In this document: positions 1 to 5,981 of the stretch, one piece after another
Layout of the letters: each line of letters starts with the position of its first letter
How positions within the stretch are numbered: the first letter of the stretch is position 1
NCBI GenBank assembly: GCA_964417785.1
Contig: CAYQJO010000256.1
Coordinates: forward strand, 1-6,036
Reading direction: 5' to 3'
Origin: DAOTUL01 sp034437435
GTDB taxonomy: Bacteria; Chloroflexota; Anaerolineae; Aggregatilineales; Phototrophicaceae
DNA: 6,036 bases
Notes under the pieces: generated by a model
What the model was told of the DNA's origin: nothing
What the model saw: the letters and a program-made list of their open reading frames with translations, nothing else
The model's database searches: none
Made by a program: the position numbers and the translations under genes

Positions 1-4
1 TCAT
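1..4 (-). CDS. Possible start of a further minus-strand gene (only its first codon is in the window)
   Basis: Just after the TGA stop of the YdjM-like gene (17-19), the minus strand reads GAGGAG (16-11), then six bases, then ATG (4-2). This is a textbook Shine-Dalgarno sequence and spacing, and no terminator separates it from the gene before. The simplest reading is that a third gene of the glycoside hydrolase / YdjM-like transcription unit begins here and runs off the window. Nothing of its product is visible, so no function can be given. The call would fail if the neighbouring sequence closes this frame quickly. Confidence 0.45.
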
Positions 5-16
5 CCTCTACTCCTC

Positions 17-553
17 TCAAGATGACGGCAAGACCTGGACCGCCCACACCAGCACCCCGGCGAACGCCAACTCCGTCCCCAGCGTCACCAGATGGTAGTT
101 CAGCGCCGTGATCGGCTCCGACCAGTGCAGGCCGTAAAACAGAGCGAAGCCGGGGTCGAGCCGGTCGGGGATGAGCGGCCATAAGACCTTCACCCCCCTT
201 CCCTGCGTGAAGAAGTCCATCACAATATGGATTTCGTAGGCCGCCAGCAGCAGACCGGCCCAGTGCAGCGCGTCTCCGGCAGACTTCAGCAGCGCCCGCA
301 ATACAAAGAAGGCCAGCAATCCCACCAGCAAACCGGTGAGCAGACTGTGGCTGATGTTGTTATGAAACTGTCCGATGTCGCCAAAGATCAGCGATGGGAT
401 CATGTCGATGTCGGGCAGCAGCGATAAGCCCACCGCTGCCGGCAGCAGCACCGGCACCCCGGCGATTCGCGGCTTCGCCATCTCCGGCTCGCGCCACTTC
501 GCCACCTGATAGATGGCATAGCCCATAGCCGCATGTGCAATTGGTGAAGGCAA
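17..553 (-). CDS. YdjM-type membrane-bound metal-dependent hydrolase (DUF457-like)
   Basis: A 178-residue integral membrane protein that matches the YdjM / DUF457 family of membrane-bound metal-dependent hydrolases; the substrate of this family is not well established. Seen here: N-terminal PSPIAHAAMGY with His7, LLPDID at 45-50, HNNISHSLL at 64-72 (His64, His69), and HIVMDFFT at 109-116 (His109, Asp113). These His/Asp positions are the expected metal ligands. Hydrophobic segments lie near 34-47, 70-89, 97-113 and 155-175. The start is TTG: the family begins with a short P-x-P-I-x-H stretch right after the initiator, AGGGAG lies 8 nt upstream, and the preceding in-frame codons run back to the TAG of the glycoside hydrolase within five codons. 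The next Met (residue 10) would remove His7. The gene sits 12 nt after the glycoside hydrolase in the same frame, so it is almost certainly co-transcribed with it. Confidence 0.85.
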   Translation of the reverse strand: MPSPIAHAAMGYAIYQVAKWREPEMAKPRIAGVPVLLPAAVGLSLLPDIDMIPSLIFGDIGQFHNNISHSLLTGLLVGLLAFFVLRALLKSAGDALHWAGLLLAAYEIHIVMDFFTQGRGVKVLWPLIPDRLDPGFALFYGLHWSEPITALNYHLVTLGTELAFAGVLVWAVQVLPSS

Positions 554-573
554 GATGGTCGCTCCCTACGGTG
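551..573 (-). repeat. Truncated hairpin repeat at the glycoside hydrolase / YdjM-like junction
   Basis: On the minus strand this reads CACCGTAGGGAG, then CGACCATCTTG. The first ten bases equal the lead of copies B and C, and the remainder resembles the first arm and loop of copy D (GGACGCCATTCTTG) with small gaps. The second arm is missing. The stretch contains the TAG stop of the glycoside hydrolase, the AGGGAG ribosome binding site and the TTG start of the next gene. Kinship with the repeat family is an inference from about 20 bases. Confidence 0.4.
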
Positions 574-2497
574 ACTCGTACAACACGTCCAGTTGCAGGT
601 TGCTGGCGACCATACCATTCACGCGATCCAGTGCGCCCAGATCAGCCAGGACCAGCGTATCGATGGAATCGGTCAGCACCGGCAGCACCTCGTAATTAAC
701 CGCCCGGCGAAACGCCGGTGTTGGCGCTCCGCCGTTCATGGTGATGGTCGAAAGCTGAAGCACGACAATCCCGCTGGCGAGTATATTCTGGATGACGACA
801 AGCACACTGCCGCGTGTACCATCCTTTTGCAGCACCCGCATGAAAATGGACGACGGGCGTATATCGATGTCCAGCGCCACCAGCGTCTCCACCGCCGAAT
901 TGCTCTGGACCTCAATATCGACCTGGGCCTGCAAGGTGCGTTCGGCCAGCGTCAACTGCGCCAGCGCCTGCGAGTCGGCAGCGCGGACCACAATCGCCCA
1001 ATCCGATTGGCTGCCGAAGGTGTGGGTCTGGCTGGTCGCCTGAAGCGTGATGGGGACCTCTTCATAGGCCGCCGCCGTGTTGACCGCATAGGCCTCGATG
1101 AACAAATCCTGTGGCGCGGACGACAGATCAATGTCGATGCTGCTGGCGTCCTCAATGTAGAACACCCAGAGCTGCTCCGCCGGTGAGTACAGGCACACGC
1201 CGTTGGTCAGGTCGTTGCAGCGGACCATATCGCGCTTGAAGCGATCCGACCAGAAGGTGAAGTAGGTGCTGATTTCGTTCACGTTGGGATACGGCAGCGA
1301 GGCCCCGTCGCCCAGATTGGAACTCGCATCACTGAGCAGGTTGCCCCAGATATTGGCGACACCGCCGGCCATGGTCGAATGCCACAGGCCGCGCCGGGTC
1401 ATCTCGTAGGTGTAGTCTTTGTCGTCGAACTGCGCGTCCTCGCGCACCCGGAAGCGGTCTTCAGAGAACGACGGCTTTTCGGGCCGGGCGTTGAGCGTCT
1501 CCACGTACTTATCATAATCCGGGCGGTGCTGCTCGTAGGCCGAATAATCCATCGCCTCGGAAAGCTGGTCCAACTCATTCTTGCTCGACCGTGCGCCCAG
1601 CAGATGCGGCCAGCCGAGATACGACTGCATGTTCTCGTGCCAGGTGTCCAGCGCCGGGCCGCGTACCCATTCAAACAGGTCGAAGCCGTAGCCCATCGTC
1701 CAGCCGGGTATCGGACCGAGCCGCGCCGCGACGTAACGCTGGACACGCTCATCGACGTCGCCGTTGAGACCGTCCCACGACGGTTGAGCGGTGACGTTCA
1801 TCCCGCGCTGGTTGTCGCCCCACTTCCAGATGTGGACCATGCCGCCCTGGCTGTATGCCCGCGTGATGATCGCCTCTAACGCCTCGAATGTGCGCGGATC
1901 GGGGTTTACGTTGTCCCGGCTAATGTCGCCGCACGACTCCTCGTTGATGTCCAGCCAGCGGCAGAAGACCGGCACATTCAAACCGGTAAAGCCGTGTTCA
2001 ACCATCAAGGTCTGGATGTCGGCGTCGAGTTGCGTGTCGTTGTTGTAGTACACATGCGGACCACCGGCCATGACCAGTTGCGGCACAAACGCCTCACCGG
2101 TGCCGGTCCATATCCAGCGGTAGCCATCGGCCCCCACAAAGCCGCGTGCGCCGGGATTATCGCCAATCGTGACCGTCCCCCGCAGGCCGTTCAGTTCCGG
2201 GTCGCCGCTGGTGCTGATGAAGTCCCACTCGCCGATCAACGTGCCGGTAAAGCGGAAGCGCCACAGGTTCGGCGGCACGTAGAACATCTGGGTCGCCAGA
2301 CTCTCGCCGCTCTCGTGGGTAAATGTGACCTCCGCAATCACATCGAAGGGATTGCCTTCATAATTGGTGTTGGTCACTTCCCATTCCAGGTACGGTCCAA
2401 ACAGACTGCCGGTTTTATCCAGCGATTGCGCCGCCGGGGCCGCCTGCACCGTGACGGTTATCAGCAGAATCAGCAAAATCGTGATCTTCAAACGCAT
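566..2497 (-). CDS. Secreted DUF5060-type glycoside hydrolase with an extra C-terminal domain
   Basis: A 643-residue exported protein. Residues 1-20 form a signal peptide (MRLK, a hydrophobic run, then VQAAPA). Residues about 32-112 look like the beta-sandwich DUF5060 domain found at the N-terminus of many glycoside hydrolases (GPYLEWEVTNTNYEGNPFDV, LWRFRFTGTLIGEWDF). Residues about 115-420 look like a (beta/alpha)8 barrel of the DUF4038/apiosidase-like kind: VHIWKWGDN (221-229), GYGFDLFEW (269-277), KPSFSEDRF (341-349) and TRRGLWHSTMAGG (367-379). Glu346 is a likely nucleophile and Asp273 or Glu276 a likely acid/base; these are inferences from motif position. About 430-505 resembles the small beta domain that follows such barrels. 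The last ~130 residues form a separate domain. The substrate cannot be read from sequence. ATG is preceded by GAGGG at 8 nt. The gene starts 30 nt beyond a terminator, so it probably has its own promoter. Confidence 0.82.
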   Translation of the reverse strand: MRLKITILLILLITVTVQAAPAAQSLDKTGSLFGPYLEWEVTNTNYEGNPFDVIAEVTFTHESGESLATQMFYVPPNLWRFRFTGTLIGEWDFISTSGDPELNGLRGTVTIGDNPGARGFVGADGYRWIWTGTGEAFVPQLVMAGGPHVYYNNDTQLDADIQTLMVEHGFTGLNVPVFCRWLDINEESCGDISRDNVNPDPRTFEALEAIITRAYSQGGMVHIWKWGDNQRGMNVTAQPSWDGLNGDVDERVQRYVAARLGPIPGWTMGYGFDLFEWVRGPALDTWHENMQSYLGWPHLLGARSSKNELDQLSEAMDYSAYEQHRPDYDKYVETLNARPEKPSFSEDRFRVREDAQFDDKDYTYEMTRRGLWHSTMAGGVANIWGNLLSDASSNLGDGASLPYPNVNEISTYFTFWSDRFKRDMVRCNDLTNGVCLYSPAEQLWVFYIEDASSIDIDLSSAPQDLFIEAYAVNTAAAYEEVPITLQATSQTHTFGSQSDWAIVVRAADSQALAQLTLAERTLQAQVDIEVQSNSAVETLVALDIDIRPSSIFMRVLQKDGTRGSVLVVIQNILASGIVVLQLSTITMNGGAPTPAFRRAVNYEVLPVLTDSIDTLVLADLGALDRVNGMVASNLQLDVLYESP

Positions 2498-2526
2498 ATG
2501 CTACACCCTCATTCATATCAACCAGT

Positions 2527-2556
2527 AAAAACGCCCGGACCAATATTTCCGGGCGT
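2527..2556 (-). terminator. Intrinsic terminator after the flippase-like gene
   Basis: A perfect 9-bp stem pairs ACGCCCGGA (2531-2539) with TCCGGGCGT (2548-2556) around an 8-nt loop. On the minus strand it is followed directly by a run of T (complement of the A-run at 2527-2531). This is a classic Rho-independent terminator for the flippase-like gene, which ends at 2583. On the plus strand no T-run follows, so it is read as one-directional. Confidence 0.85.
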
Positions 2557-2558
2557 CG

Positions 2559-2580
2559 GGGATGGCCCATGTGCCATCCC
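2559..2580 (-). other. Second hairpin directly after the flippase-like stop codon
   Basis: GGGATGGC (2559-2566) pairs perfectly with GCCATCCC (2573-2580) around a 6-nt loop. It starts 2 nt after the TGA of the flippase-like gene and just before the terminator. It lacks its own T-run, so it may assist termination or protect the 3' end of the mRNA. The structure is seen; the role is inferred. Confidence 0.6.
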
Positions 2581-2582
2581 GT

Positions 2583-3572
2583 TCACCGCCGCAGCGCATA
2601 CAGGATACCACCAAAAACGCCCTGTATCAAAACCATTCCATACACGATCCATGCGAACGCCACCCCACCGGCGTTCGTCACACCGAATATACCGAGAAAC
2701 CACACAAACACACTCTCGCGCACACCGATGGCGTTAATCGAGATCGGGATCATCATCACCAGCGTCGCCAGCGGCACGATCAGGAAGAAGTTGTTCAACC
2801 CGATGTCCATCCCCATCGCCTCGGCGATCAACCAGTAATGCAGCACCACATTCGCCTGGAGCAGGATCGACCAGATCAGCGCATTGAACAACACGGACTT
2901 CTTGCCCTGGAACGACAGAAAAGCGTTGACGATGGTCAGCAGCTTGTCCTTGATCTTGACCGGCATAGGGACGGCCTCGATCAGGCGCGGCAGCCACGCC
3001 GCCGGGACGAACATCACCCAGCTAATCGCCAGCGCCCCGACCGTACCCAGCGCCACCCACACATACAGCACCGGCGCTTCTTCCGTGATCTGGCTGGGGA
3101 AGATCACCGCCACCAGTGCGAACAACATCAGCACCACCAACCCCAGGAAGCGATCCACGAAGACCACCGCCACCGCGTCCGATCGGGTCTGGCCCAACCG
3201 CCAGGAGTCATAAGCGCGGATGGCATCACCGCCGACGGTGGACGGCAGAAAGTTGTTGAAGAACATGCTGACGATGTAGGATTTGATCAGATACCAGATG
3301 GTGGAATCGTGACCCTGCGCCCGCAGCAGGCCGCGCCAGCGGATGGCGCTGATGAGGAAGCCAAGCGGGTGCAGCATGAACGCCGCCAGCAGAATCCACA
3401 GGTTGGCCGACCGCATCGACTCGAACACCTCGCTGATGCTGGCGTCGCGCAGCAGGAAATAGAGGAGGATCGCCGCCACCGCCACCTTGAGGGCGCTGAA
3501 AATCATCTGGCGCGATTTGTTTTTCGGTTTCGCTTCCGGCTGTACGTTATCCGGCGTTGCGTCAATTGCCAT
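2583..3572 (-). CDS. Flippase-like integral membrane protein (LPG-synthase TM / UPF0104 family)
   Basis: A 329-residue membrane protein with a short charged N-terminus (1-22) and about eight hydrophobic spans up to the C-terminal ALRR. It carries the family signatures in order: IRWRGLL near 77-83, FFNNFLPSTVGGDAIRAY (104-121, the F-N-x-x-LP...GGD..R block), VDRFLGL (139-145, the DR-x-G block), and PISINAIGVRE (276-286, the P-x-S-x-x-G-x-R-E block). The family covers the membrane domain of lysylphosphatidylglycerol synthase (MprF) and stand-alone proteins associated with moving lipid-linked molecules. No cytosolic aminoacyl-transferase domain is present, so it is not a full MprF. ATG at 3572-3570 has GGAG 7 nt upstream. 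Next to an acyltransferase and a polyprenyl-phosphate glycosyltransferase, a role in membrane-lipid or glycan-precursor handling is plausible. The exact substrate is unknown. Confidence 0.88.
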   Translation of the reverse strand: MAIDATPDNVQPEAKPKNKSRQMIFSALKVAVAAILLYFLLRDASISEVFESMRSANLWILLAAFMLHPLGFLISAIRWRGLLRAQGHDSTIWYLIKSYIVSMFFNNFLPSTVGGDAIRAYDSWRLGQTRSDAVAVVFVDRFLGLVVLMLFALVAVIFPSQITEEAPVLYVWVALGTVGALAISWVMFVPAAWLPRLIEAVPMPVKIKDKLLTIVNAFLSFQGKKSVLFNALIWSILLQANVVLHYWLIAEAMGMDIGLNNFFLIVPLATLVMMIPISINAIGVRESVFVWFLGIFGVTNAGGVAFAWIVYGMVLIQGVFGGILYALRR

Positions 3573-3595
3573 ATTTATACTCCATATCTAAATCC

Positions 3596-3621
3596 GGGCG
3601 GTGACACGGCACCGCCCCTAC
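3596..3621 (-). repeat. Short hairpin repeat, copy A (GTAGGGGCG type)
   Basis: On the minus strand this reads GTAGGGGCGGTG, a 6-nt loop, then CACCGCCC. GGGCGGTG (3596-3603) and CACCGCCC (3610-3617) form a perfect 8-bp stem. The 25-nt stretch 3597-3621 matches 5896-5920 at 22 of 25 positions, so it belongs to a dispersed family. It lies 24 bp upstream of the flippase-like start, in the leader of that gene. Confidence 0.7.
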
Positions 3622-3627
3622 ATTCTG

Positions 3628-3723
3628 ACCTCACCCCCTGGCCCCCTCTCCATATCACGGAGAGGGGGAGATATACGGGGTTTAAGCCCCTCTCCATCGT
3701 ATGGAGAGGGGTTGGGGTGAGGT
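3628..3723. repeat. 96-bp palindromic intergenic repeat with two internal hairpins
   Basis: The ends are inverted copies: ACCTCACCCC at 3628-3637 and GGGGTGAGGT at 3714-3723. Inside are two strong hairpins. CCCCCTCTCC (3642-3651) pairs with GGAGAGGGGG (3659-3668) around 7 nt, and CCCCTCTCCAT (3687-3697) pairs with ATGGAGAGGGG (3701-3711) around 3 nt. The centre holds GGGGTTTAAGCCCC (3677-3690). There is no open reading frame of its own and no T-run, so this is a small non-coding interspersed repeat (REP/MITE-like) and not a terminator. Similar CCTCACCCC...CCCCTCTCC elements are, from memory, widespread in Chloroflexota and some cyanobacteria. It ends inside the stop codon of the acyltransferase gene. 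Confidence 0.8.
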
Positions 3724-4460
3724 TACCGTTCGCGGACGACTTTGGCCGGGACACCGACCGCGATTTGATTGGCGGGGATGTTGCCATTCACAACTGCCCC
3801 GGCCCCGATGACGGCGTTCTCGCCGATGCTCACACCGTCCAGCACCTTGACATCGGCTGCCAGCCACACACTGCGCCCGACACTGATTCCGTCCGAGCGG
3901 AATCCGTCCTGCTGCGCGAAATCGACATCCGAGTCCAGGTCGTAATTGCCGCCGCCAATCAGATAGCAGTAAGCGGCCAGGAGCGTGTTCTCGCCCACCA
4001 CCACCGTACTCGATGAATAAATCTCGCAGTTGAAGCCGACATTCACGCCGTCTTCCAGGATGAGGTCGCCGTCCTTGCAGCTTAAGATGGTGTTGCGCCC
4101 CAGGAACACGCCGTCGCCCAGCGTGATCCCCTGGTTGTCGACGCCTTTGGCATCCAGCATACAATTGTCGTCCACCACTACGTTGTCGCCAATGCGGATT
4201 TTGCCCGGATGGCGCAAGGTGACGTTGCGACCGAAAATCACGTTGCTGCCGACGCTGCCCAGGATCATCGGGTACAGCTTGCTGCGCAGAAACAGGCCCA
4301 GAACACCGGGCAGGCCGTTGCACAGCAGCATGATGAGTTCGTACTTGATCATCTCCGCCCAGCCGGTTTTGCCGATGATGAGTTCCTGGTAGCGCTGAGC
4401 CTTCGACTTACCACCACCATCCGATAATATCTTGCGTGTTTTGAGATCAGTTTTTTGCAT
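3723..4460 (-). CDS. Left-handed beta-helix (hexapeptide repeat) acyltransferase
   Basis: A 245-residue protein. Residues 1-60 are a mostly helical N-terminal region with a hydrophobic stretch (YELIMLLCNGLPGVLGLFL, 40-58) that could rest on the membrane. From about 70 to 228 there are repeated [LIV]-G-x-x-x-x hexapeptides (IRIGDNVVVDDNC, ITLGDGVFLGRNT, LILEDGVNVGFNC, ISVGRSVWLAADV, VSIGENAVIGAGAVV), ending in the family-typical IPANQIAVGVPAKVVRER. Such enzymes usually move an acetyl or other acyl group to a sugar or lipid-linked glycan. The start is ATG at 4460: GAAGGA lies 8 nt upstream, and a longer in-frame reading back to 4571 adds a basic 37-residue stretch unlike the family. The protein has only one histidine (His84), and the IGGGNYD loop (168-174) carries Tyr where related acyltransferases often have His. 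The acceptor is unknown. Confidence 0.87.
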   Translation of the reverse strand: MQKTDLKTRKILSDGGGKSKAQRYQELIIGKTGWAEMIKYELIMLLCNGLPGVLGLFLRSKLYPMILGSVGSNVIFGRNVTLRHPGKIRIGDNVVVDDNCMLDAKGVDNQGITLGDGVFLGRNTILSCKDGDLILEDGVNVGFNCEIYSSSTVVVGENTLLAAYCYLIGGGNYDLDSDVDFAQQDGFRSDGISVGRSVWLAADVKVLDGVSIGENAVIGAGAVVNGNIPANQIAVGVPAKVVRER

Positions 4461-4807
4461 GGTTTCTATCCTTCTTTTGCGTAATAATCGTAACCTTGCG
4501 GGCTTGCGTCGGACTAAACCCCAGAATGAAATACGGATGATAAGTGTTCGACAATCCTTCCAGACCTGCATCGCTTACTTTGATCCTATATGAATAGCCG
4601 GTGAATTATGTTAGGAGATTCGACCATCCATGTGCTGATTTTGTTAGAGAAGTGTCGAGATATTTAGTTTGGGGTTTTAGTCCAGTGATAGGTGTGGGGG
4701 TTATTCTCATAGATGTACAGGATACGGTATACTATAGAGGATTGAGGATTATGCATTATCACGCGATCCCATCACATTTGATAACGGTGACGCAGGGGAC
4801 ACAGGTT
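4461..4807. other. Divergent intergenic region, A+T-richer than its surroundings
   Basis: This 347-bp stretch separates the minus-strand acyltransferase from the plus-strand glycosyltransferase and should hold the promoters of both. It is visibly richer in A and T than the genes. A plus-strand reading frame is open from 4601 into the glycosyltransferase, but its 69 residues resemble no known N-terminus, so I treat it as non-coding. It holds one reasonable plus-strand promoter and a motif repeated in mirror orientation (4511-4523 and 4670-4683). I see no tRNA, no riboswitch and no terminator. Confidence 0.7.
4704..4733 (+). promoter_or_regulatory. Candidate promoter for the glycosyltransferase gene
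   Basis: TATACT (4728-4733) is a near-perfect -10 box, differing from TATAAT at one base. TTCTCA (4704-4709) is a weak -35 box (4 of 6 bases) at 18-nt spacing. Transcription would start near 4740 and give a leader of about 68 nt before the ATG at 4808. Prediction by eye only. Confidence 0.45.
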
Positions 4808-5827
4808 ATGGAAGCACAGGTGGCAAGACCGCAGCTTTCCGTGGTCATTCCACTCTATAATGAAGAAGACAACGTGGAGCCGCTTTACGAAGAACTCACG
4901 GAAGCGCTCGAAGAGATCGGTCGCACCTACGAAGTAGTGGCTGTCGATGACGGCAGCAGCGACCTGACATTCGCCAAACTGAAGAAGGTCCACGAACACG
5001 ACAGCCGCTGGCGCATCGTCCGCTTCCGCCGCAACTTCGGCCAGACCGCCGGCATGTCGGCGGGGTTTGATGCTGCTCGCGGTGAAATCATCGTCACCAT
5101 CGACGCCGACCTGCAAAACGACCCGAGGGACATCCCCAAACTGCTGGCAAAGCTGGACGAAGGCTACGACATCGTAAACGGCTGGCGGCAGAACCGCAAG
5201 GAAAATTATATCATCCGCAAGCTGCCGTCCAAGCTGGCGAACGGTTTGATCTCCCGCGTGACTGGCGTCCACCTGCACGACTACGGCTGCACCCTCAAAG
5301 TCTACCGTTCCGAAGTCGCCAAGCACATCGACCTTTACGGCGAACTGCACCGCTTTATCCCGGCGGTGGCAAGCTGGATGGGTGTCACCGTGACCGAAGT
5401 CCCGGTGAGCGACCGCGCCCGCCGTTTCGGCAAGAGCAAGTACGGCATCTGGCGCACCTTCCGCGTGATCCTCGACCTGCTGACCGTGACCTTCCTGCTC
5501 AAGTACGCCACCAAGCCGCTGCACTTCTTCGGCTTCATCGGTATGGGTATCGGCGGCCTGGGCGCGGTGATCGGCCTCTATCTCAGTTATGAGCGCATCT
5601 TTCTCGGCGAGGGCCTGTCAGACCGTCCGCTGCTCTTGCTGGCGGTCCTGCTGGTCATCATCGGTTTCCAGATGCTCAGTCTCGGTCTGGTGGCGGAGAT
5701 CGTGATGCGCAACTACTACAACAGCGAAGGCAAGATGAAATACGTTGTCCGCGAGCAGTTGGACGACACCGGCGAGGGCCTGCGCCCGGACGCCGACCCG
5801 CGTGAGCAGTCCGGCATCGTTATATAA
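4808..5827 (+). CDS. Polyprenyl-phosphate glycosyltransferase, GT2 family (DPM1/GtrB/ArnC-like)
   Basis: A 339-residue family-2 glycosyltransferase that should transfer a sugar from a nucleotide donor to polyprenyl phosphate on the cytoplasmic side of the membrane. The catalytic domain spans about 8-230: LSVVIPLYNEEDN (10-22), VDDGSSD (46-52), FRRNFGQTAG (73-82), the metal-binding DAD in IDADLQNDP (98-106), DYGCTLKVYR (158-167), LHRFIPA (180-186) and RRFGKSKYG (205-213). Two membrane spans follow (about 239-261 and 274-296), then a polar tail. This is the two-span GtrB-like layout, of normal length for the family. I chose ATG 4808, with AGGGG 9 nt upstream, because the GT2 fold begins ten residues later. 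An ATG at 4751 is also open but adds an unrelated 19-residue stretch. The gene diverges from the acyltransferase and ends at a strong terminator. Which sugar it carries cannot be told. Confidence 0.92.
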   Translation: MEAQVARPQLSVVIPLYNEEDNVEPLYEELTEALEEIGRTYEVVAVDDGSSDLTFAKLKKVHEHDSRWRIVRFRRNFGQTAGMSAGFDAARGEIIVTIDADLQNDPRDIPKLLAKLDEGYDIVNGWRQNRKENYIIRKLPSKLANGLISRVTGVHLHDYGCTLKVYRSEVAKHIDLYGELHRFIPAVASWMGVTVTEVPVSDRARRFGKSKYGIWRTFRVILDLLTVTFLLKYATKPLHFFGFIGMGIGGLGAVIGLYLSYERIFLGEGLSDRPLLLLAVLLVIIGFQMLSLGLVAEIVMRNYYNSEGKMKYVVREQLDDTGEGLRPDADPREQSGIVI

Positions 5828-5845
5828 CACACCTGACTTGACGCA

Positions 5846-5877
5846 AAACGGGGACCCGACGGTCCCCGTTTGTGTTT
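5846..5877 (+). terminator. Intrinsic terminator after the glycosyltransferase gene
   Basis: AAACGGGGACC (5846-5856) pairs perfectly with GGTCCCCGTTT (5861-5871) around the 4-nt loop CGAC. A T-rich tail (TGTGTTTG) follows on the plus strand. It lies 18 nt after the TAA stop. The A-run on the left side means it could also work weakly on the minus strand. Confidence 0.85.
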
Positions 5878-5893
5878 GTGGTGTATGTGCATT

Positions 5894-5921
5894 GCGGCGG
5901 TGACGTGGCATCGCCCCTACG
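5894..5921 (-). repeat. Short hairpin repeat, copy B (CACCGTAGGGGCG type)
   Basis: On the minus strand this reads CGTAGGGGCGATG, a short loop, then CACCGCC. It matches copy A (3597-3621) at 22 of 25 positions over 5896-5920. The stem has one A/C mismatch when read on the minus strand and a G-U pair when read on the plus strand. It is the first of three repeats that fill the space after the terminator. Confidence 0.7.
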
Positions 5922-5950
5922 GTGCATTCGGTTTCCGGGGCAAGTCGGGC

Positions 5951-5979
5951 GGACGCGAAAAATCGCGTCCCTACGGTGT
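5951..5979 (-). repeat. Short hairpin repeat, copy C (CACCGTAGGGACG type)
   Basis: GGACGCGA (5951-5958) pairs perfectly with TCGCGTCC (5963-5970) around AAAA. On the minus strand it is preceded by CACCGTAGG, the same lead as in copy B and in the 551-573 remnant. The arm sequence differs from copies A and B, but pairing is kept. Confidence 0.7.
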
Positions 5980-5981
5980 AT

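Noticed and set aside
2583..3572. Lysylphosphatidylglycerol synthase (MprF)
   Set aside because: Only the membrane domain is present. The cytosolic aminoacyl-transfer domain is missing, so the enzyme name would overstate the evidence.
3642..3711. The hairpins of the palindromic repeat as terminators
   Set aside because: The stems are strong but no T-run follows on either strand.
2562..4016. A 484-residue open frame on the plus strand opposite the flippase-like and acyltransferase genes
   Set aside because: Its translation is dominated by His, Gln, Arg and Asp with no recognisable domain, it runs through both intergenic repeats, and it is antisense to two genes with clear family signatures. 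It is a by-product of high GC content.
4461..4571. Upstream extension of the acyltransferase (37 residues, basic)
   Set aside because: The ATG at 4460 has a clear ribosome binding site at good spacing, and the extension has no family resemblance.
4601..4807. N-terminal extension of the glycosyltransferase (69 residues open in frame)
   Set aside because: The stretch is A+T-rich, resembles no GT2 N-terminus, contains the best promoter, and a ribosome binding site with ATG lies at 4808 next to the start of the GT2 fold.
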